From positions 1 through 64,000 of the forward strand of contig NZ_QGGX01000013.1 in the NCBI RefSeq assembly GCF_003148805.1: DNA of 64,000 nt. Reading direction: 5' to 3'. The notes under the pieces are model-generated. The model was not told where the DNA came from and did not search any database. It saw nothing but the letters and a program-made list of their open reading frames with translations. Below are positions 63,787 to 64,000 of this stretch, one piece after another. Numbering within the stretch: the first letter of the stretch is position 1; each line of letters begins with the position of its first letter. The position numbers were made by a program, and so were the translations under genes. This stretch comes from Aminobacter sp. AP02. GTDB lineage: Bacteria > Pseudomonadota > Alphaproteobacteria > Rhizobiales > Rhizobiaceae.

Positions 63787-64000
63787 CCATTCATATGCAT
63801 ACCCGCGCCCGCCGCCCATCCGTCCGCGAGTGGACTGATGAAATGAAGGTCTTCCTGATGGGCGAGGCCCTCAATGGGGCCGATACCGACCTTTCCAACC
63901 CTGCCGCCGTCATTGCTGCGCTCCGGGCCGCCAAGTTCAATCAGCCGTCGATCGAACACCTGGCGGCCCGCGCCGCAGGCGAGGCGCGCCGCCAGGCAAG
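63783..64000 (+). CDS. Unknown protein, truncated by the window edge
   Basis: Starts MTIHMHTRARRPSVREWTDE at 63783 (ATGA overlap with the preceding stop) and stays open to the window end, 72 codons. The visible part is helical and basic, with EWTDEMKVFLMGEALNG; the product is unknown. Large terminase and portal genes, if present, lie beyond. Confidence 0.55.
   Translation, partial: MTIHMHTRARRPSVREWTDEMKVFLMGEALNGADTDLSNPAAVIAALRAAKFNQPSIEHLAARAAGEARRQA

Overview
The window looks like a chromosomal segment of a rhizobial alphaproteobacterium (Hyphomicrobiales, most like Mesorhizobium or a relative in Phyllobacteriaceae), with an integrated phage-like element at its right end. The placement rests on gene content: a CckA hybrid kinase, a Ros/MucR regulator, an alpha-type RNase E with a large acidic insertion, a cysteine-depleted DksA, an EcfG-type promoter, an alphaproteobacterial LexA box and high GC content. 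No 16S rRNA or other decisive marker is present, so the genus is an inference.

Regions 1-52.8 kb are ordinary chromosome in short operons. Positions 1-8.9 kb hold the start of a glutathione-dependent formaldehyde dehydrogenase gene, the replicative polymerase dnaE, an ECF42 sigma factor with its DGPF partner, an O-methyltransferase, an orphan betaine-type binding protein, an L,D-transpeptidase and a lipoprotein. Positions 8.9-17.4 kb hold SOS-controlled dinB, a GNAT enzyme, a KefB-type antiporter with a DUF924 gene, a secreted protein, the ycjX-ycjF pair and a SixA phosphatase. Positions 17.6-24.6 kb hold dksA, a FliO-like membrane protein, cckA, a purine nucleoside phosphorylase and an RhlE helicase with a structured leader. 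Positions 24.7-38.7 kb hold an SDR, a coupled cysK-alaX-sseA-GNAT set, an OmpA-like protein, alanine dehydrogenase opposite its Lrp-type regulator, a 5-FCL-family gene, a Tat-exported CpdB, a glycerophosphodiester phosphodiesterase, a cyclopropane fatty acid synthase, small proteins and mucR. Positions 38.9-48.3 kb hold rne opposite the cell-wall genes amiC and mrcA, then prfB with a +1 programmed frameshift. Positions 48.4-52.7 kb hold a secreted protein with an EcfG promoter, a glycine-zipper OmpA lipoprotein, a second RhlE helicase, nadK and a 55-residue membrane protein.

From 52.8 kb to the end lies a mobile element inserted at the 3' end of a tRNA-Thr(UGU) gene. Every gene in it is on the plus strand and many start and stop codons overlap. 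The order is integrase, unknown protein, small HTH protein, replication-initiator-like protein with iterons inside its gene, coupled unknown genes, lambda-E-type major capsid protein, scaffold-like protein, tail assembly chaperone with a -1 slippery site, tape measure protein, small proteins, a noncoding gap that may be a packaging site, and a Nu1-like small terminase. No repressor, portal, tail tube or lysis gene is visible between integrase and small terminase. The order (capsid and tape measure upstream of small terminase) is unusual. The right end lies outside the window.

The most interesting signals are all in this element: the origin-like iterons, a 13-bp hairpin hiding the ribosome binding site of the first structural-side gene, the frameshift site, the palindrome array before the integrase, and the cos-like gap.
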